The notes under the pieces were generated by a model that saw only the letters and a program-made list of their open reading frames with translations, ran no database searches and was not told the DNA's origin. Of a DNA stretch of 7,091 nt, positions 6,417 to 7,091 are shown in pieces; position 1 is the first letter of the stretch, and every line of letters begins with the position of its first letter. Origin of the DNA: Flavobacteriales bacterium CG18_big_fil_WC_8_21_14_2_50_32_9 (GTDB lineage: Bacteria > Bacteroidota > Bacteroidia > Flavobacteriales_E > Vicingaceae); contig PCUH01000098.1 of the NCBI GenBank assembly GCA_002770955.1, forward strand, positions 3,282-10,372. The letters are read 5' to 3'. Position numbers and translations under genes: made by a program.

Positions 6417-6434
6417 CCCCGATAGCTATCGGGG
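6417..6434. repeat. Perfect 18-bp palindrome
   Basis: CCCCGATAGCTATCGGGG is its own reverse complement, with GC-rich ends unlike the surrounding AT-rich DNA. It sits on the left side of the centre of the larger inverted repeat. As RNA it could form a stem of up to 9 bp only with no loop, so the practical form is a shorter stem with a 4-base loop; as DNA it suits binding of a dimeric protein. There is no T-run after it, so it is not a standard terminator. I recall similar CCCGATAGCTATCGGG palindromes as frequent in Bacteroidota genomes, which cannot be verified here. Confidence 0.9.
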
Positions 6435-6484
6435 TTGAACAACCAAAGGTTGTTTATTAGTGAAAATCTAATAAAATTGTTCAA
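6435..6484. repeat. Alternative hairpins at the centre of the element
   Basis: Three pairings overlap. AACAACC (6438-6444) pairs perfectly with GGTTGTT (6448-6454) around an AAA loop. TTTATTAG (6453-6460) pairs perfectly with CTAATAAA (6468-6475) around TGAAAAT. TTGAACAA (6435-6442) pairs perfectly with TTGTTCAA (6477-6484) and encloses both others; since it uses five bases of the first stem, the outer stem and the first stem exclude one another. Confidence 0.8.
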
Positions 6485-6549
6485 GTTTAATCTGTGAATC
6501 TGAGGCAAAAAAAAGAGAAATAGTGGCTGAGTAGTAACAATTTGTAAAA

Positions 6550-6570
6550 ACCTAAACTCTAAAACCTAAA
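6550..6570 (+). repeat. Three CTAAA heptamers before the DUF1573 start
   Basis: ACCTAAA, CTCTAAA and ACCTAAA stand in perfect 7-bp phase and end three bases before the ATG. They are of the same CCTAAnn type as the right half of the array at 4009-4109, also placed directly before a start codon. They occupy the position where a leader and ribosome contact would be. Confidence 0.8.
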
Positions 6571-6573
6571 ATT

Positions 6574-7091
6574 ATGAACGAAAGCATGAGAGAAAATATT
6601 AAAGTAGCCTTATTAGGGTTAATTACCGTTACACTTGTTGTTAACACTTTTTTTATGGACAACAAACCTTCGAGAAAAGGTTATGATGATCCAGCAGGAT
6701 CGAGTAGTATTGCAACATCCCCTTCCATTTCTGCCAACTCAGGAAATGTGAATGATTTGAACCCTATTAATCCTATTTCGCCAACACAACCAAATCAACC
6801 TGCACCTGCTGCTGCACCTGTTTTATCTGAAACTAGAGCTAAAACTGCTGTACAATTTGCAGAATCCAGTCATAATTTTGGAAAAATTAAACAAGATTCT
6901 AAGCATACTAAAATATTTAAATTTACCAACACTGGTAAAGAGCCTTTGATTATTGAAAATGCAATAGGAAGCTGCGGATGTACTGTTCCTCTATTTCCTA
7001 AAGAACCAATTAAACCAGGAGCAACAGGAGAAATTGTAGTAGAATACAGCCCAGGAAAACAACAAGGAGCTCAAACAAAAACAGTTACCAT
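6574..7091 (+). CDS. DUF1573 domain protein, membrane-anchored, C-terminus missing at window edge
   Basis: The first 172 codons are visible and the frame is open at the right edge. Residues about 9-28 form a single hydrophobic segment after a short basic/polar N-terminus, acting as an uncleaved anchor or signal peptide. A low-complexity linker rich in Ser, Asn, Pro and Ala (about 38-88) leads to a DUF1573 domain starting near 93: HNFGKIKQDSKHTKIFKFTNTGKEPLII (100-127), SCGCTVPLFPKEPIKPGATGEIVVEY (133-158). The SCGCT cysteine pair and PIKPG are family hallmarks. The fold is an immunoglobulin-like (ASPM/SPD-2/Hydin-type) beta sandwich, probably outside the cytoplasm; the biochemical role is unknown. 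The ATG at 6574 is chosen because the heptamers end just upstream; the methionine four codons later is an alternative. Confidence 0.88.
   Translation, partial: MNESMRENIKVALLGLITVTLVVNTFFMDNKPSRKGYDDPAGSSSIATSPSISANSGNVNDLNPINPISPTQPNQPAPAAAPVLSETRAKTAVQFAESSHNFGKIKQDSKHTKIFKFTNTGKEPLIIENAIGSCGCTVPLFPKEPIKPGATGEIVVEYSPGKQQGAQTKTVT

Larger units (their letters stand above)
6344..6533. repeat. Nested inverted-repeat element (MITE-like), about 190 bp
   Basis: Two pairs of arms lie symmetrically. The outer pair 6344-6356 / 6521-6533 matches at 12 of 13 bases (TACTCAGCaACTA). The inner pair 6373-6392 / 6487-6506 matches at 19 of 20 (core CAGATTCACAGATTAA). The arms are separated by 16 and 14 nt of unpaired sequence, and the 94-nt centre holds three further hairpins. 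Similarity continues more weakly outward to about 6331 and 6543. An 8-bp direct repeat TTTGTAAA at 6325-6332 and 6541-6548 flanks the whole structure and may be a target-site duplication. It contains no ORF of note. Together with the heptamers at 6550-6570 it fills the 251-bp gap between the protease and DUF1573 genes. From memory, CAGATTCACAGATT-like strings recur in Bacteroidota intergenic regions, which fits a dispersed element. Confidence 0.85.

Noticed and set aside
6417..6454. Rho-independent terminator of the protease gene
   Set aside because: The GC-rich palindrome and the AACAACC hairpin are not followed by a T-run, and the palindrome lacks a proper loop; termination here is possible but unsupported.
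6344..6533. tRNA or other known structured RNA gene
   Set aside because: The branched outline recalls a cloverleaf, but the stem lengths, total size and lack of T-loop or CCA features do not fit a tRNA, and I recognise no riboswitch core.

Overview
The window looks like ordinary chromosomal DNA from an AT-rich member of the Bacteroidota, most likely the order Flavobacteriales; the family cannot be fixed from the sequence alone. The evidence is a short primary sigma factor without region 1.1, promoter-like TAnnTTTG boxes instead of -10/-35 elements, start codons without Shine-Dalgarno sequences, and genes typical of the phylum (DUF4920 lipoprotein, DUF1573 protein, long-form GAPDH).

Left part (1-1317, all minus strand): a DUF4920 lipoprotein gene cut by the window edge, then a translationally coupled pair made of a GtrA-family four-helix membrane protein and a PgpA-type phospholipid phosphatase. 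The pair points to membrane lipid or lipid-linked sugar metabolism. A divergent intergenic region (1318-1512) carries back-to-back TAAATTTG promoter boxes, one for pgpA and one for rpoD.

Middle and right part (1513-7091, all plus strand): rpoD, a 486-residue glyceraldehyde-3-phosphate dehydrogenase with an N-terminal extension, a small HEAT-repeat-like protein, an exported S41 C-terminal processing protease, and a membrane-anchored DUF1573 protein cut by the right edge. These do not form one obvious pathway; they are core or housekeeping functions with substantial gaps between most of them.

The coding content is conventional and I see no defence, mobile or biosynthetic system. The unusual material is in the gaps. 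Three stand out: an 8-bp tandem repeat just after rpoD; a palindromic array of telomere-like heptamers (TTAGGnn, then its complement) between gap and the HEAT gene, echoed by three CTAAA heptamers directly before the DUF1573 start; and a roughly 190-bp nested inverted repeat, with a perfect 18-bp palindrome and further hairpins at its centre, between the protease and DUF1573 genes. These look like dispersed, non-coding repeat elements, and they are the best candidates here for under-described biology.
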